From Strix aluco (taxonomy: Eukaryota; Chordata; Aves; Strigiformes; Strigidae): a stretch of 64,000 nt of DNA. Below, one piece after another: positions 14,008 through 27,900 of this stretch; position 1 is the first letter of the stretch, and each line of letters opens with the position of its first letter. Under the pieces are notes generated by a model. That model made no database searches, had not been told where the DNA came from, and was given only the letters and a program-made list of their open reading frames with translations. The stretch lies in the NCBI RefSeq assembly GCF_031877795.1, contig NC_133942.1, positions 2,604,001-2,668,000 of the forward strand, written 5' to 3'. The translations under genes were made by a program, and so were the position numbers.

Positions 14008-14597
14008 TGTGCCCTTTTTGGCTGGGATAGTGTTAATTGTCTCCATCGTAGCTAGTATGGGGCTGTGTTTTGGATGTGTGCTGAGAACGGTGTTGATAGC
14101 ACAGGGATGTTTTCGTTATCGCTGAGCAGGGCTTACACAGAGCCAAGGCCTTTCCTGCCTCTCACCCCACCCCACCAGCGAGGGGCTGGGGGTGCACAAG
14201 GAGCTGGGAGAGGGCACAGCCGGGACAGCTGACCCCAACTGACCCCAGGGATGTCTCAGCCCACATGGCCTCATGCTCAGCACATAAAGCTGGGGGATGA
14301 AGAAGAAGGGGGAGATGTTTGGAGCGATGGCGTTTGTCTTCCCAAGTCACGGTTACGTGTGATGGAGCCCGGCTGTCCTGGAGATGGCTGAGCACCTGCC
14401 TGCAATGGGAAGTAATGAACAAATTCCCTCTTTTGCTTTGCTGGCACGCGGCTTTTGCTTTACCTATTAAACTGTCTTTATATAAACCCATGAGTTTTCT
14501 CATTTTCACTCTTCCTGTTCTCTCTCCCATCCCACTGGAGGGGAGTGAGCAAGCAGCTGTGTGAGACTTAGTCGCTGGCTGGGGTTAAACCACGACA
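14008..14597 (+). mobile_element. Solo LTR, ERVL-type (avian)
   Basis: This 590-bp LTR begins TGTGCCCTTTTTGGCTGGG and ends GGGGTTAAACCACGACA. Perfect 5-bp duplications GCGGC flank it (14,003-14,007 and 14,598-14,602). From memory of avian repeats, the GGCTGGGATAG.GTTAATT start and the GGTTAAACCACGACA end mark a widespread ERVL-like LTR family. ATTAAA (about 14,465-14,470) is a possible poly(A) signal. There is no internal region. A truncated relative lies on the minus strand at 34,255-34,400. Confidence 0.9.
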
Positions 14598-14602
14598 GCG
14601 GC

Positions 14603-17600
14603 ACAAGGTACTAACCTCAATGGGTAGTGGTCCTGGTCTAATATTTCTCTTTCATTCTGAAAAATGGAGCATGTAGTGTAGTGTAGAGCAGAATTACTTG
14701 TTCAAGGATCAAAAGGATCATCTCTATTTGGACAAATGATGCAGAAATCAAAGAAATATGTCATAAGAAGGGAACAATTAAGAGAAGACCTCTGAAGAAT
14801 TTCCAGGTGTCTGGAGGATGTAGATGTTTGTGCTTATTTATACACCATGGCTGTATGCCTGTGCATTGATGGACAGAGGCTAAGCAAAGCTTTGCAAGGT
14901 CCCATGATTTTGGGCTACATTTCTTCAGCAAAACAGGCTGAGTGTGATTCACAGCACTGTGAGAACAGGGAGACGCCTCAAACATCCATGTCGGTGTGAC
15001 TCCCAAGCCATTTCGAAGCCTCATACTTCAAGAGACACTTTAAAAAAAACCTGTGAAAACGAGTTTTTCATTAGTTTCTTTTCAGCCTGGCTCCCCAAGT
15101 GTTTTCTAGTGTTGCCTGGGACTTTACTATTCCCGTGTGGTGGCAAGGTACAGGGTTTTGCTGCGTGTGCTGACAGGGCACTGAAAGATGCTTCTTCCAC
15201 CCGGATACCTGATCCATTCATCCACCTCGCCCGATGAGCATGTACAGGCAGTTTGTGAGATTCAATATGCTTCATTTATTTCCCAGAGTTCTTAATTGTT
15301 GATCATTTTTAATCTTGCTTCATGTTCAGATAGAGAGTAAGAGCACTACAGAAATGCCAAATGCATAAATAAAATAAAATAGAGAAATTACAGGAAAGAA
15401 TAATTACTTTGGATCCACTGGAATAGTGAATTAACGTTGAACCCAGAAACAGTCAACAACAGCAATCACCATACACCACCACTGCCACTGATAATAGAGG
15501 CAAATATATTTTTTCTTTGCTTAAAAAAAAAGAAAGATATTTCCCCAGTAACTTGTAGCCAAAAATCTCACCAGTCAATTAATGACATTTGCCTCTGACA
15601 TCCCTTCCTTCAAGGTTTGCATGGCTATTATTTTCAGTACTTAACCTTTTAGAGTGATTTGTGTCTTCTAATAACTGACTGTTTGTTTTGTTATCAGTCA
15701 GCTCCAGGACTGCTACAGACTCTCTTCAGCTTAAATCTTGCTTCATTCAGATTGTGACTTCAAATACCATTCTGTCTCAAGTGGGAAAAAAAAAAGCCCC
15801 CCAAATCCCATATTGCTCCTTACAGTTTTATTACTTAGGAAACTAAAGACAGAAAATAAAGGTCACAAGAACTTTAAAACAACAGTAAAGTCTTGAGGAC
15901 AGGAGAGTTTTAAATGAAGTTACAAGCTTGAAATTTCAGACATTTATTTTTTTAGCATGTTCCAAGACATTTCCAAAAAAACCAGAAACCCCTGTGACTC
16001 CCTACTCTCCCTCACTTCTCATGGGAAATGACTCAGAATTATCTCTCTTAGCCTGTCAGGAGAAAGCAGCTTATGAAATGTCAAACATTCATATGGTGAG
16101 AAGGAGACCGTAACTGAGAACCCCACAAGTGCCTTGACTGGACATGGAAAGAGCTTCATAACCCCTCGATGTCTGAGGACCCCCTTCCTAATCTCTTCAT
16201 TTATATACAGTAGCAAACTGATGAGCATCTTTAGAGGAACCAAAGCACCAAACCTAAGTCTGTACAGATAATCTGAGCAATAATAAATGAACCTCGTCCT
16301 CCCAGTGCTCATGCACAGCCTTGCAGTGCCTTACTGCTCCCAGTGCTCTGCACCCAGGTCCCACAGGACAACCTCTCATCAGGCATGGGGTTTGTTTCAC
16401 CCCCATTGTCAACAGCACAAATCTGAGGTGGTCACTCTGGGCCACTGTCCCAGTGCAGAGAGGCAGGTACATCCCCAAACCCAGTTTAGCAGGCTGTCTT
16501 CATAGGAGAGTGAGATTAACTAGGATGTGTCCAGAGGAACGATGCACACTTTTGAAACCTTTCCTTACAAGGGAGCTCTTCAGAGATGCAGGGGAGTCCT
16601 GCACTGTGCATTACTCCTCTGCAAGGACCATAAAACCAGCCCTTTGTGTTTGCCATATAAAGAGCAGTAGGACAGCTCAGGGCCTGGCTGAGTTCCTGGA
16701 ACAAATAACTGTGGTGCTGGCAAGGGACAGTGTCTCCTCTGCAAGCTTCTCTGCAGAAAAACAGGTTGGGAGTTTTGACAGACCTGAAGGGAATGGTGTG
16801 TAGCATTCTCAAAAGCACCCCAGGGACTTCAAAGTATACTCTGCTGCAGGAATGCAATTCTCTGTCCTTAGCCTAATGATTAGATGCCTCCTAAAATAGG
16901 ACAGCCTTGAATGCCTCCTGTGCACATCCAGTGTTTATCGCTCTGCAAGAAGAGCTGGGCATCTTGATTTTGCAAGGCTAGGCCACCAGGGTGCTTCTGT
17001 GCAGGCAAGATGTAGGCACACACCTTGAGGAAAGTTTGGTGCCTGAGCAATCCAGGTGCCCAATGATGTGACAAATCAAAATCCAGAACTTGGCCTTGTT
17101 TGAAAATCCTAGGACTTAAGGCTGTGAAATTTTTGTAAGACACTTCATAAACAGGTAGAACAGGGAGGGGGAAGACCTTAAACTATTTTCTTAGAGCTCG
17201 TCCCTTTAGTGCAGCTTCACCATCCATCATGTCTCTACAGGTTCCTTCTCCTCCCCATCTGCATTTTCACAGCAGGTCCTAGCACAAATGGCAATGAGAT
17301 CTGTTGATCCCACTGCTCCCCTAATCCAGTACAGCTTCCTAAATAACTCCTCTGTGCTACCACTAATACCATCAACCAGACTTCAGTGGGAAACTGCTGA
17401 CAGAACGCCAGCCACAGCCAGTGAAATGTTTCATTATTTATTATAATTGCTATCAATAGCAGATGTCAGACCTAATGAATGAAGAAAGCCACTGCCAAGA
17501 AGAGATGCAAGGGGGTAGTCCTCCAGCCCCTGAGTATTTGCCTCCCAGAGGTGTCTTCCTGTGGATGTGAATGTCTGCCCAACCCACGATCAGTAGGTGA

Positions 17601-19828
17601 AGGTAGGTGTCTTCGAGAGATGGGGCCAGGGGAAATGACAGTGATTCCCATCCTCCAGGAGTCAAGAAAGGATCTGCTTGGTGGAAGACATTTTAATATC
17701 TGGTGAGCTTTACTTTTTGAATTTTTCATCCCTGGGGGAATTGGTTCTGCTTTCAGGAGTGAGCAAGCAGCACCATTATGAGGCCTCTGAACCATGCAGA
17801 ACACACAGAAACACATTAGACAGCAGCACTAACATGCAGCATGGGGATGGGAGGAGGCAGCACACAGCCTTCAGCATGGCCAGGACCATCACCAGCACGG
17901 CCCAGGCTGTGCTTCATCACACAAGGACCTCCTCCGTTAGAGGGAGGAAGGGGAAGGGATGTGAGAAGTGGTGAGGACTTGTGTTGACAAGGTTTTCCTC
18001 ATGATTGTGAAACACTCTGCAGTAACAAATTAGCAGCTGAGCTCCCCTGCTTAACGACAACACAGGTCTGCACACACTCACCGCCAAAGAGATGTCTGTT
18101 CCTAAAATGGGGAGAAAAAAATTTGGTAGAAAGTTTTCAGCCACTTGAGCAATATACAGCAGAGGGTAAAATATGTGCCTCAGCAGATTCCTTTTTAACT
18201 TTTCTGAGCAAAAAATAATGTGATATATAATATATCATAATAATGTGATATATAATAATGTGATATAATGTGATAGCACTAGAAATGTTTTGGGCAAGCT
18301 TTGCATGATGCTGTATCTTTCTTTGGGCCAAATTATTTGATAACAAATACTCCCTTGCTTTGTTCAGTTATTCTGGTTTTACTCATGGGATAAAAGTCTC
18401 TCCTGAACATCCCTCGAAGTTCTCACTTCTGCAGAAAGCATACACAGTAACCCTTGAATGAGCAGGAGAGGTATGCACTGAAAATGTCATTAACAAAATA
18501 AATTCTCACCTAAAATCTTATCAGAGCTACAACAACCAGGGCATGATCTTGTATCTCAGGCAGCTCTAAAGTCTTTCATTACCGGGCTCACTGCACCAGA
18601 GAGGCTACAAGCCTGTACATCTGAATATAGATGATGTACAATTTACGGGTCTGTGGCCTTCTCACTGAACCCAAGTTACTGGCCCATGATGGAGTTTGCC
18701 AATCTTGCTGTTTCAGGCAGGAACAAACATTTTATATGCTGTCAATTTAGCAAATCTATTCCCCTGATCCCCCCTCCCCCCTTTCACTGGCTGTGTTCAT
18801 TAATTGTGCCCTACTGTCTCCCCATCAAAAATGCGTTAATTTTTATAGGGCTTGCTCAGCAAGTCTTAAACAGCAGCGTGTTCCCCAGGCAGTGGAGTGT
18901 GGTGACCTTGCTGAACTGCTGAGCCAATGGAGATTTTGTCCGAGGACATGAGGTTAGGGACAATTGTTGCTTCTGTAGGCTTGAATAAGTACAGAATACC
19001 TTCACTGAGCAGAAGGCAATGGAGGCGTCAGGTGGACAGTAGCACTTTGGGTCTTTCTTAGCTCAGATCTTGCCATTTTGGTAGCGTTTGCAGGTCTCTG
19101 GCAGTGAAAGTGTTGTAGATCAATGAAATAAGGTGGCTTGTGGGTTTGGCTGGTGTCAGTGGAGTTCTCCACATTGGTCAGGTGACTTTGGGCATTCTGC
19201 TCCCATGACTTTATATCAAAAAGCTGTTTTATGAGGATAACATCCCTTCAGGATATGTGTATGCTGATCCCACTAGAATAACACTTGTGTTTAGAACACG
19301 GGAAAATTGCTGCACAGTGGGACTTCTTGCCCAGAAGGACACGCGGCCTGGAGCAGTGATGGTGGTGCAGGTAACTAGAGACTGTTGTGCTTGGACAGTG
19401 TACAGCTACCTTCTGTGAAAATCACAGATCCTAGCAAAGCAAAGCTGTGACCTCCAAAATGTTAGAAAAGAGCCTCTAACTTTGCAGTTACATTGAGGAA
19501 GCCTTACATTAATATTATCCAAATGGAGGAAACAAAAGAAGGGTGGCAAAAAGGGAACATCCATCATGCTGTGTTGTGGCAGGGTCTAGAGACACAGAGG
19601 AAAAGAAGACAATGGAAGATCTACCAAGAGAATCCATGGTTTCTGAGACAGCCACTGCAGTAGCCCCAAAGCAACATTTCTCTTTCCTGCAGCTACTTTG
19701 AAAGGCAAAGAGCAGGAAAAAGAGATTTTCTTGAATTGATATAGGTATATTAAGAAAGTTAAGCATAACTGTAAAATAGTCAGCTATAGTAAACTTAAAT
19801 TATACTTTAAACTAAAATTCCTTTAAGC
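14603..19828. other. Intergenic sequence, nothing recognised apart from a TA-rich repeat
   Basis: There is no exon chain, RNA gene or transposon end that I can support. Overlapping short frames around 16.0-16.9 kb and 17.4-18.0 kb occur on both strands, with no conserved motif. Confidence 0.5.
18218..18276. repeat. AATGTGATATATAAT imperfect tandem repeat
   Basis: Three to four degenerate copies of a unit like AATAATGTGATATATAAT run in tandem, ending in GTGATATAATGTGATAG. This is a simple AT-rich minisatellite with no apparent function. Confidence 0.7.
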
Positions 19829-20424
19829 TGTAAAAGCAAGGCATCTCTGAGCTGTAAAAGCAAGGCATTTCTGAATTTTAAAACAAGGACAAAGGACTGG
19901 GGCCTCTGACACCTGGAGATGGAGGAGATCTGCATACCCGGAGATGGAGGACACCTGCACCCCCCCCCTGCAGACAAGGGGCACCTGTGATTTGCAACCC
20001 AAAGGATGACTCCCCATTCAAGGATATGCATCACACATCAAACCGAGAACCAAGGAAGATGGCACCGCTCAAGGATGCGCATCATGTCACGTTTTGATAA
20101 GATGGAGGAAAGCATGACAATGTTGATAAGCGGATGACATCAATCTCAAGGATACACATCACGTCTCAGACAAGACGGAAGAGACTGTTAATACAGAAAA
20201 TTCTAGGACTAATTACACATCATTATGAATATGTATGTTTGTATTGTAAGACCTCGTGGATATGTATGAGATACCTGCATTTAAGTCGGGGTTTCACTGG
20301 CTTAAGGTGTGCATGTTTGGTGGAGAGATCCCCCATGCACGCAGCGCTGAAATAAAGAATGCCTGCTTTCTAACACTCTGACTTCTGAGTTTTAGAGAGT
20401 TCTTCTCCGACCGACTTTTATGGT
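19829..20424 (+). mobile_element. LTR-like block (probable ERV LTR)
   Basis: The block opens with a duplicated GCTGTAAAAGCAAGGCAT unit. It has internal repeats around GATGGAGGA..CACCTG and AAGGATACACATCA, and a candidate R region GGTGGAGAGATCCCCCATGC followed by CAGCGCTG and AATAAA (20,351-20,356). Downstream the U5-like sequence runs to GACTTTTATGGTATCAG. The TGGTATCAGAAT word could be the start of a leucine-tRNA-type primer-binding site, which would mean a short piece of internal sequence follows. No target duplication was found, so both ends are approximate. Confidence 0.55.
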
Positions 20425-23400
20425 ATCAGAATGAGGACTGCTGCCATCACTTGGAGAGCAATATCAACTGCTGCAACTCAAGTCCACATCTCAGCTGGCC
20501 AGCTAGGCTCTCTAGGGAAATCCAGACATGCCAAGGGCAGCTCAGCACACTATCCAAAGCGCCTTTGTTAGGAAAGGATCAGTTGGCCCCTGGGGAAAAT
20601 CATCTCTTGCTCCAGTGCCTACAGAGGGAACACAGCCAGCCTGATCTTAGCATTGCATGAACAGAAAGGTTTGGTGGGATTATCTGGAACTGAAGCATTT
20701 CTTTGATCAAGCTGGTGGGATGCATTGACAGCCCTTTACTTAGAAATGATCGAGTAGCTGGATTATGAGTCAGTGGAAGACTAGAGCCAAACTGGCAAAG
20801 CAACTGCAAGTCTCTGTATGTGTGTGAGCGAGAGTGTGTGCAAGACAATAACTCTCCTTCCCTTGGTGACTTGGATTGATGGGCCTCTGCTATTCCCGTC
20901 TTTGAAGAATCCACCGGTCGATATTTCACTCCTTTGTGCCCAGCCATCCCATCAGCTGCGTGTCTGGCACCAGTTCTTGTAGGTGTAACTAAGAATCATT
21001 TCTCAGGCTGCCAGCCTTTCTGCCTGGAAAACTTGAGGTTCATTTTGGCTCCTGACATTCAGCTGGATTGCTCCTCCCTTCTCTTGCAGCCCTTTGGTAC
21101 TTACTCCTTTGCTGACCTCTTCCGCGGCATATTTGCATGTAACAGCAGGTCGCTGACCTGGAGAAGAGATGCAGGATAGATGCATCCTGCCCTTAAGTGC
21201 CGGGCTAAGAGCAGAGAAGTCAGCCCCCTTGTTAACAGTTGATATGGTCTTTCCATCATGGGTCAGCAGGACGCTCCATCTCCCTTTTCACTACAAAGCC
21301 CGTGTGCTTTTTCTATCTGTCTGGTGAAGTGTGTGGGTTTGCAGCTTAACCCTGTGAAACGTATTCATACGCGTTTCTCCTGTATGTTCCCTTCAAAGCT
21401 GTCTGCCCTGTTAGCATTATATCCACACCAAAGAATTTTTTTTTTTTCTTGGCATCCTCTCAAATAAATTGTGAGTTTGCTGGGTGAGAAAGTGTTGTGT
21501 ACTGAATACAGGCCACCCCCCTAAACCCAGCAAATGCCTCCGCTCCAACGCCAAACACTGGCAGTGCTAAGATGCCTCTGCTGCTGCTCATCCAACATCC
21601 AACCCCTTCCTTTCTTGTTCCACCTACAGCTGTGGAAGAGAGAAGAGCTGGTCTGACAGGTAGAGATTGCAGGATGGACGGTGGTTGTCCTGTTTCTCCC
21701 ACAGCAGGACATGGGAGAACTGCTACGATCTCTTTGCACCTTCTGCTAGTCACTTTTTCTGGTTTAGATTTTGCTGCCTTTGTTTCTTTAACTCTACCTC
21801 TATTGCTTTGCCAAAACACCTGGGAGCTATTGGGAATGTTAAAACAGAAATACTGTTTGTGTCCATCTCCCCAAGCATTTTCCATAAATGAGATGACCCC
21901 AACCTGCTTTACAAAGAAAGTCTAATGGTTTTTCTTTTCTACCTCTCACCGCCCACGGGCTGAGCTGGGCTGTGACTAGAAAGCGCTGCCTGTGGGACAT
22001 CTGCTGCTCCTTTCCTGGAAGTGGGTACATAGAGGGAGGAAGGCGGATGCATTTTGGCCACAGACATGCTATTCCAGTGAATTTCAGAGGATTGTGGACA
22101 ATGATGCAGAACAGACAAGCTACTTTTCCCAGAGCTATGGGGAACCATCTCTCTGGGGCAGGGATTATGTTCACAGAGCCTGAGAAATAGACTCCCTGAA
22201 AAGCTGGTGGAGGCAGGGAAGGAAAGGTCAGGCTAGAGAAGACAAATTCCTTGGGCTGGATGGTGGCAGAAAACAAACAGAATGATACTTAACACTTCCA
22301 GAGCACTGTCCACACCTCCCTGAGGGCCATGCACAGCACATCCGCATTAACGTCTCAAAGAAAGGCACTCAACGAGCAGAAACAAGCTTCTCAAGCAGCT
22401 GTGCCCTGTGAGTGCAGTGTCTTAATGTAGGCACTTAACTCCATAATAATATTACTGTTATTAACTACTGTGCCTGTTACAGCACTGTAGCATTTTATTC
22501 CAATTGGCACTGACATTTTTAAATGTGCTGATACAATGAAACTGCATCTTCCACAGCTCCTTAGGAGAGCTGCTAAGAACTGCGTCTCTCCCATGAAGAC
22601 TGGAGACTTGCCAATAAGCTTCTGGTGGCCCTGGCTGTAATGTGGGTTGGCCTCTGATGTTCCCACCTGCTTGTTCCGGGCATAGGTGGTGTTTTCTGAA
22701 GAACTGGTCAAATAGCTCATTCATGCCGTTTCCAGCCTGCCTCCCTATGTCTCACAAAAGCACTGACCCTGACGCTGCTGTTTGCTGTAGCTCTCTGATT
22801 CTGACCTTCAGCCTGTGCAGTAGCTTCTAAAGTTCAATCAAGGCGTGATGTACTGATGGCAAACCTGGCCCAAGCCGAAGCCTGCAGCCTTTCAGTAATG
22901 TGTTGAACAGGGAGGATATTTTGCTGCCCACATTCAGGTTCTCGGAGCAGCCAGCTCTGGGAATGACATTCAGCTCATTACAACTTCCTGGTTTTGTTTT
23001 CGTTTCCTTTTAAACTTTTATTCTCTAGGATCCCTTTATTGTTGGAAACACGTAGAATTTCAGATGTGAAACCTTCTGTTATGGGCTGAACGAGAAGCAG
23101 TCTGCCTTCAAAACAAAATGGCTCAACAGGAGTGGAGCGAGCAGCTTTAACAGCTGCAAAAGAATAGGGTCAGAATTTTCATTAATTTTGAAATCTTCCA
23201 GATTGAGCTTTTTATTGTGTTTGTAATCATATTTCTATTATTTTTAGGTTATTTTGATGGGCAGAAAAAAGATTAAGGCAGAAATACCAGTGTTTCCCAT
23301 GGATCTCAAATCCTAAATCCCATGTATTTCTGCAGAATTCATCCAGTGCTGTTGGGATGAGCTTTATTGGCATTTTTAACATAAAAACTGAGAGCTGCAA

Positions 23401-24284
23401 CACCAAGATTAAAAATAGGCATTCACATAGTTTGCTTTAGAAGTTGAGGGCTAATAACTAAGATCTGAAGCAGATTCACATCCTCTCTGGATCTGCTGAA
23501 CAGCTCTCAGATCTCCATTCTTTATGTTTCTACAGGGGCGTGTGAACATTTGGGAGAGTGCTCTACCCAACCTGGAGTTTCATAGGCCTTCCAGGTCAGA
23601 CTGGGAATAGTTTTGAAGCTGTGAGATCTCCTTTCATTGGCCACATTTTTTTCAATGGTTTGTACCTGAGTTAGGAATTGGAAACAGAGAATGAAGCTCT
23701 CTGTATGTTAAAAAGAGATGTAAAAAAATCTCAAAACCAAAATAAAAATCCTTTTCACGTCCACAAAGAGATTAGTAGTTCAGCAGTAAGGTACAGCTCC
23801 ACAATTTGCTCAGATTAGAAGTGGGTAACCTCTGTTTCTGGGTGTTTAACCTGAACTGTACCATGTTGTGTGAACTGTGCATCAGAGCACACAAATTAAA
23901 CCAAACCTGTTACTCTCTACTGGGCAGTTAACAACACAGGGACATCTGCATTTGTGGCAATTTTGAAAACCAAAATAACTAGGTTTGAGCCCATATTTAA
24001 GCCTCAGATATTTCAGGTCCTGACCACTGAGTAAAATTACATTTGAAATTCTGATAGTGCCATGGTTTCTTGCTCACTCTGATAAACAGGGGAGAGGAGC
24101 TTATTTTCTGACAGCAGTGCTTTGTCTGAGAGTCCTCTGAGCTGGGAAATATCAGAAACTTAAAAGTGGAAGAAAGAAAAAGGGGCAGGGAAGGATCTCA
24201 GGAAGTCAGTGGGTCTTTCCTCTGCCTCAAGCCAGAAAATGCTGCCTAAACCACTCCTGACAGATATTGTGTAGCTTCCTGAAG
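20425..24284. other. Intergenic sequence, nothing recognised
   Basis: No supported gene. Overlapping frames on both strands at 21.46-22.3 kb (up to about 145 codons) have no motif and no splice context, and I treat them as chance. Confidence 0.5.
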
Positions 24285-24930
24285 CCTTTCAGCAGTGGAA
24301 GCTCCACACCTTCCCTGGGCAATCAGCTCCAGCACTCCACAATACCAGCTTTAAAGACAGTCTTTCTGATGTCTAACCTGAATCTTTCCTGCTGGAATTT
24401 AAGCCCATTTCTTCTTCACTTGTTCACCAGGAGCATGAAGAATAAGTTCTTCCCTTATTCTTTGCCCTTTTCATATTTGAAGATTGTACCTTTGCCATCT
24501 CTTCTTCAGGTTAAACAGTTCCTATGTATTGCTTTTACCTTTATGCCATGTTTTGAGGGTTGCTGATAGCCCCTGTTGCTGTCCTCTGAATGCCTTCCTG
24601 TCGATCCATAGTTCACTTAAAGTACAGCATTAAAAACCAGATGCACATGTGGCTTTATTGGTGGAAGGATCACCCATGTGCCTCGTGGCTGATATTGTTA
24701 CTTATGCTTCCCATTACATTCACTTTTTTTCTATGCCTGGCATGGCTGAATTATATGTGGCTTTACATCAGCTACAAATTCCCTATCCCTTCCTGCGCAA
24801 CATCTGCCAGGCCAGCTGTTCTTCATCCCACAGTAACAGATTACCCTTCCTAGGTGCAGGCTTGATGCTTGTCCTTATTCAATCACATCCTAGGTTTTTC
24901 AGCTTGATTCTCCAGTTCGTAATGTTGGCC
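24285..24930 (-). mobile_element. Ancient CR1 LINE fragment
   Basis: Read on the minus strand, this is a heavily diverged CR1 3' region. On the plus strand the recognisable reverse-complement words are CCTTCCCTGGGCAATCAG, GATGTCTAACCTGAATC, GCTGTCCTCTGAATGCCTTCC and CCTAGGTGCAGGCTTGATGC. They match, in the expected order, the reverse complement of CR1 sequence upstream of its 3' end. The divergence and many small gaps imply an old insertion. Boundaries are approximate. Confidence 0.7.
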
Positions 24931-24949
24931 TTGCACACAGACTATGTTC

Positions 24950-27900
24950 TCCAGCATATCTAGATTTCTTCCCACCATTATATAGTGCACAATCTCCATA
25001 AACCTAATCTCTACTCTGCTGGCAGCAACAGAGCAGGTCCCAAGGCAGATGCGACTCACCCACCCCTTCGGTTTTGACATATATCTCTTTAGATGATATG
25101 GAAAATGCTGGTGATTGGCATCTCTCTGCTTCTCTGCAAGTACCTCGGTCAAAACTGCCTGTTTTGGAGGAGCTGTGAGCCTACATCTTCCGTTCCTCTT
25201 CATTTCTCTGCCTCCTGCTGCTCTCGGGATTGCTGCTGGGCAACGACTTGCTTGTTGCTACTTTATCCCATCCCTGTGGGTCTCAACAAAAGCTGCAAAG
25301 CTCCTCAGAAACACGTTTTGAGCAGCAAAGCTACTTAGAAGTTTTGCACTGTCTCTTTACCCAGCCCTGCTCACTAATAGCTGGCCATGAAGCAATGATT
25401 TGTTTCAGGCATCTGGTTTGTGGGAATCCAAAATGCTGCTTTTTCTCCTCCTTCCATTTTCCATTTAAATGCTAAATACTATAAAGAGGAAACCTCTCCA
25501 AAAACTAAACAAGAAACAGTCTGCAAAGCAGCAAGTTAAAATCCTTCCAAATGTCAGCTGTGTCTGAAGAAGCCACCTCAGGAGAGCATTAAGTGCAAAA
25601 CTGGGCTGTAAAGCCTGAAATCGGGTGAACTACTCAAAAACCTAAAAAACTCCTAAGTCCTTTGGACTCCCAGACACATTAGGCTTCAGAGCTCAAGTTG
25701 CAATTCTGGAATAAGTTTCAAGATGAGCTGGATCCCAGTTCCTGATTACGTATCAGACAAGTGACTCAAGTTTTATTTGGTCCAGTTTTCAAGCAAGTCT
25801 GGACTTCCTTGCCTCGACTATTTGGTCTCATGTTACTGTCTTTGGACTCCAGTCCTCATCCAGACTCTGATTATTAAGAAAGCCTATCTCTCATTCCAAA
25901 GGAAACCTGGGCCTTCATTTCTAAGGTGTGCTGGACCTCATTTCTCAAACTAGCTTGAGCTCATCTTCCTGAGGAAACACTGGATTATAACTATACATAC
26001 TATTTATGATCATTTCATCACAGTCCCAGGTACTCTAGAAAGTGTTTTGACTAATATTAGGGGAGGTGAATGAATCCTTGAAGGTCTCAGTTCCTCTCCA
26101 CTCAGTGTAAAGAAAGGTTGGATTGACTAGCTAAGAGTTTATCCTTTATTTTTGGACACCTAAATTAGGGCAGATGATTCCCAGCCTGGCAGAGGAACCC
26201 AGAACCATCTGCCAGGCCAGACCCAAACTCCTAACCTGCCCTACTCCCTAGTGCATTGGAGGAAGCCACCACCCAAGTCCTTGGCTTCTCTATCCCACAG
26301 ATTCCCTTAAAGTATATTTTTATTAGTTTTATTTCATGGCGTTGTTATAATCCAGCTATCTCTTCCCCTTCCCCTTGGTGGTGAGGGTAAAGCTAAGGTC
26401 AGGCTATTTTACAAACAATAAAGATCTTATTAAACTTGTCAAAGAACAGCGGGAGCTTTACCCTGGTGTTCAGCTAAGTTTCTCTTGGAAATGTCACTAG
26501 CCCATCGAGGCACAGAATCAGAAGGTCTCTCTTTAAATTCTGTATGCAACTTCCTGGTAATTATGTACCCTAAGGAATATCATATTCAAAAAGATGACGG
26601 CCTGGAGGATATAAGAAGGGAGGGTGCTGAGAAGGAGTTTGGAAAGATAACAGCTTGATTTACTGAGAAGAAAGCACTCACATCACATGCAATTCAAGGT
26701 GGTGACTTTTGGTTGGTTTTTTTTTTTTTTTTTCACAACAAAGTCAGCCTGCAAAGTCAGCCTCACAAAGTCTATTATGTTCCGGGCCACACAGAACATT
26801 TAATATAAAACTCAGCCATAAGTTGTGTGCCAGGTGAATTGTCATCGTTAGAGAGTCATCTGCTAGGAAACCATGTGTTGCTCTGGGGGAGTGGAGCAGG
26901 TCGGGGTGGAGAAGAGATCAGGGGGAGGGGGAGGATTTGGGCAAATGCCATTCAGTAAGTCTGCTGGGGAAACACATTTTTATGTGAAAATCAGCACTGG
27001 TCATCCTTCTAGTGGCATCTGGGCATGCCTGCAGCCACAGAACTGCCTATTACAGGAGCAAGGGCTGCCGTGAAGTCACGCCACCACGTGCCTCTGCGTC
27101 ACGGGGCTCCACTGCGAAATATCCCTGCTGAGCTGCAGCTCCTCGTGCCTCAGCCCCGTCAAGGGCCGTGAAGGACACACCATCTCCTGGGGCCCATGAA
27201 GCCATCCTGGCCCTCACAGAGAGCTGGAGATGCTGAAGACCAAAGCCAGGCAGGATTTGCAGAAAGCTCGAGTGCTTCTTTGGATAGCAAGAAAATCTAG
27301 CCTAAGCTAAGGGATAACAATGTGGTAGTGGTGGAAAACTGCAAGGCTTTGAAGGCAGATTTGGAGGACATTAACTCCCCAGGGCTTCTTGCCCTCTCCC
27401 CCTGGCAGCTGGGTTTGGGCTGCAGGCAGATTTAGGCACCGGGATTAGAGTGAGCAAACAAAATTCTATTCACCCTGCTGGTTCCCATGGCCAGAGCTGG
27501 GTGGAAAACAGGGTTTGCTTTTGGCTGGTCAGGTATTCCATAACTTCAGAAAAAGCTGATTCATAATCTAGTTAAAGGTTTGATCAAAATTTTTGCATGT
27601 TTGGTGCACTCGAAATTCTGAATTAAATGTGGTTTATGGTGATCTTGAAAAGAAATGTTTTGGTTTGCTTCCTAGTCTTCTGATGACAGATTAGGTAAAT
27701 GTGAAACAATTTCTGAAAGGAAACTTGAAGAAGCAAAGCTCTGCGGACATCAAAGCTATGCTTTCTAAACGCTTCAGAATATTTTAAAGTGGGAGATTCA
27801 GTAACATAAATACGGACTCACCAAACATTTTGGTGTAACTAAATCTGCTTCTTTTGCAGAAGACAAAAAAAAACAACAAACAAATGAGTGTTAAAGAATT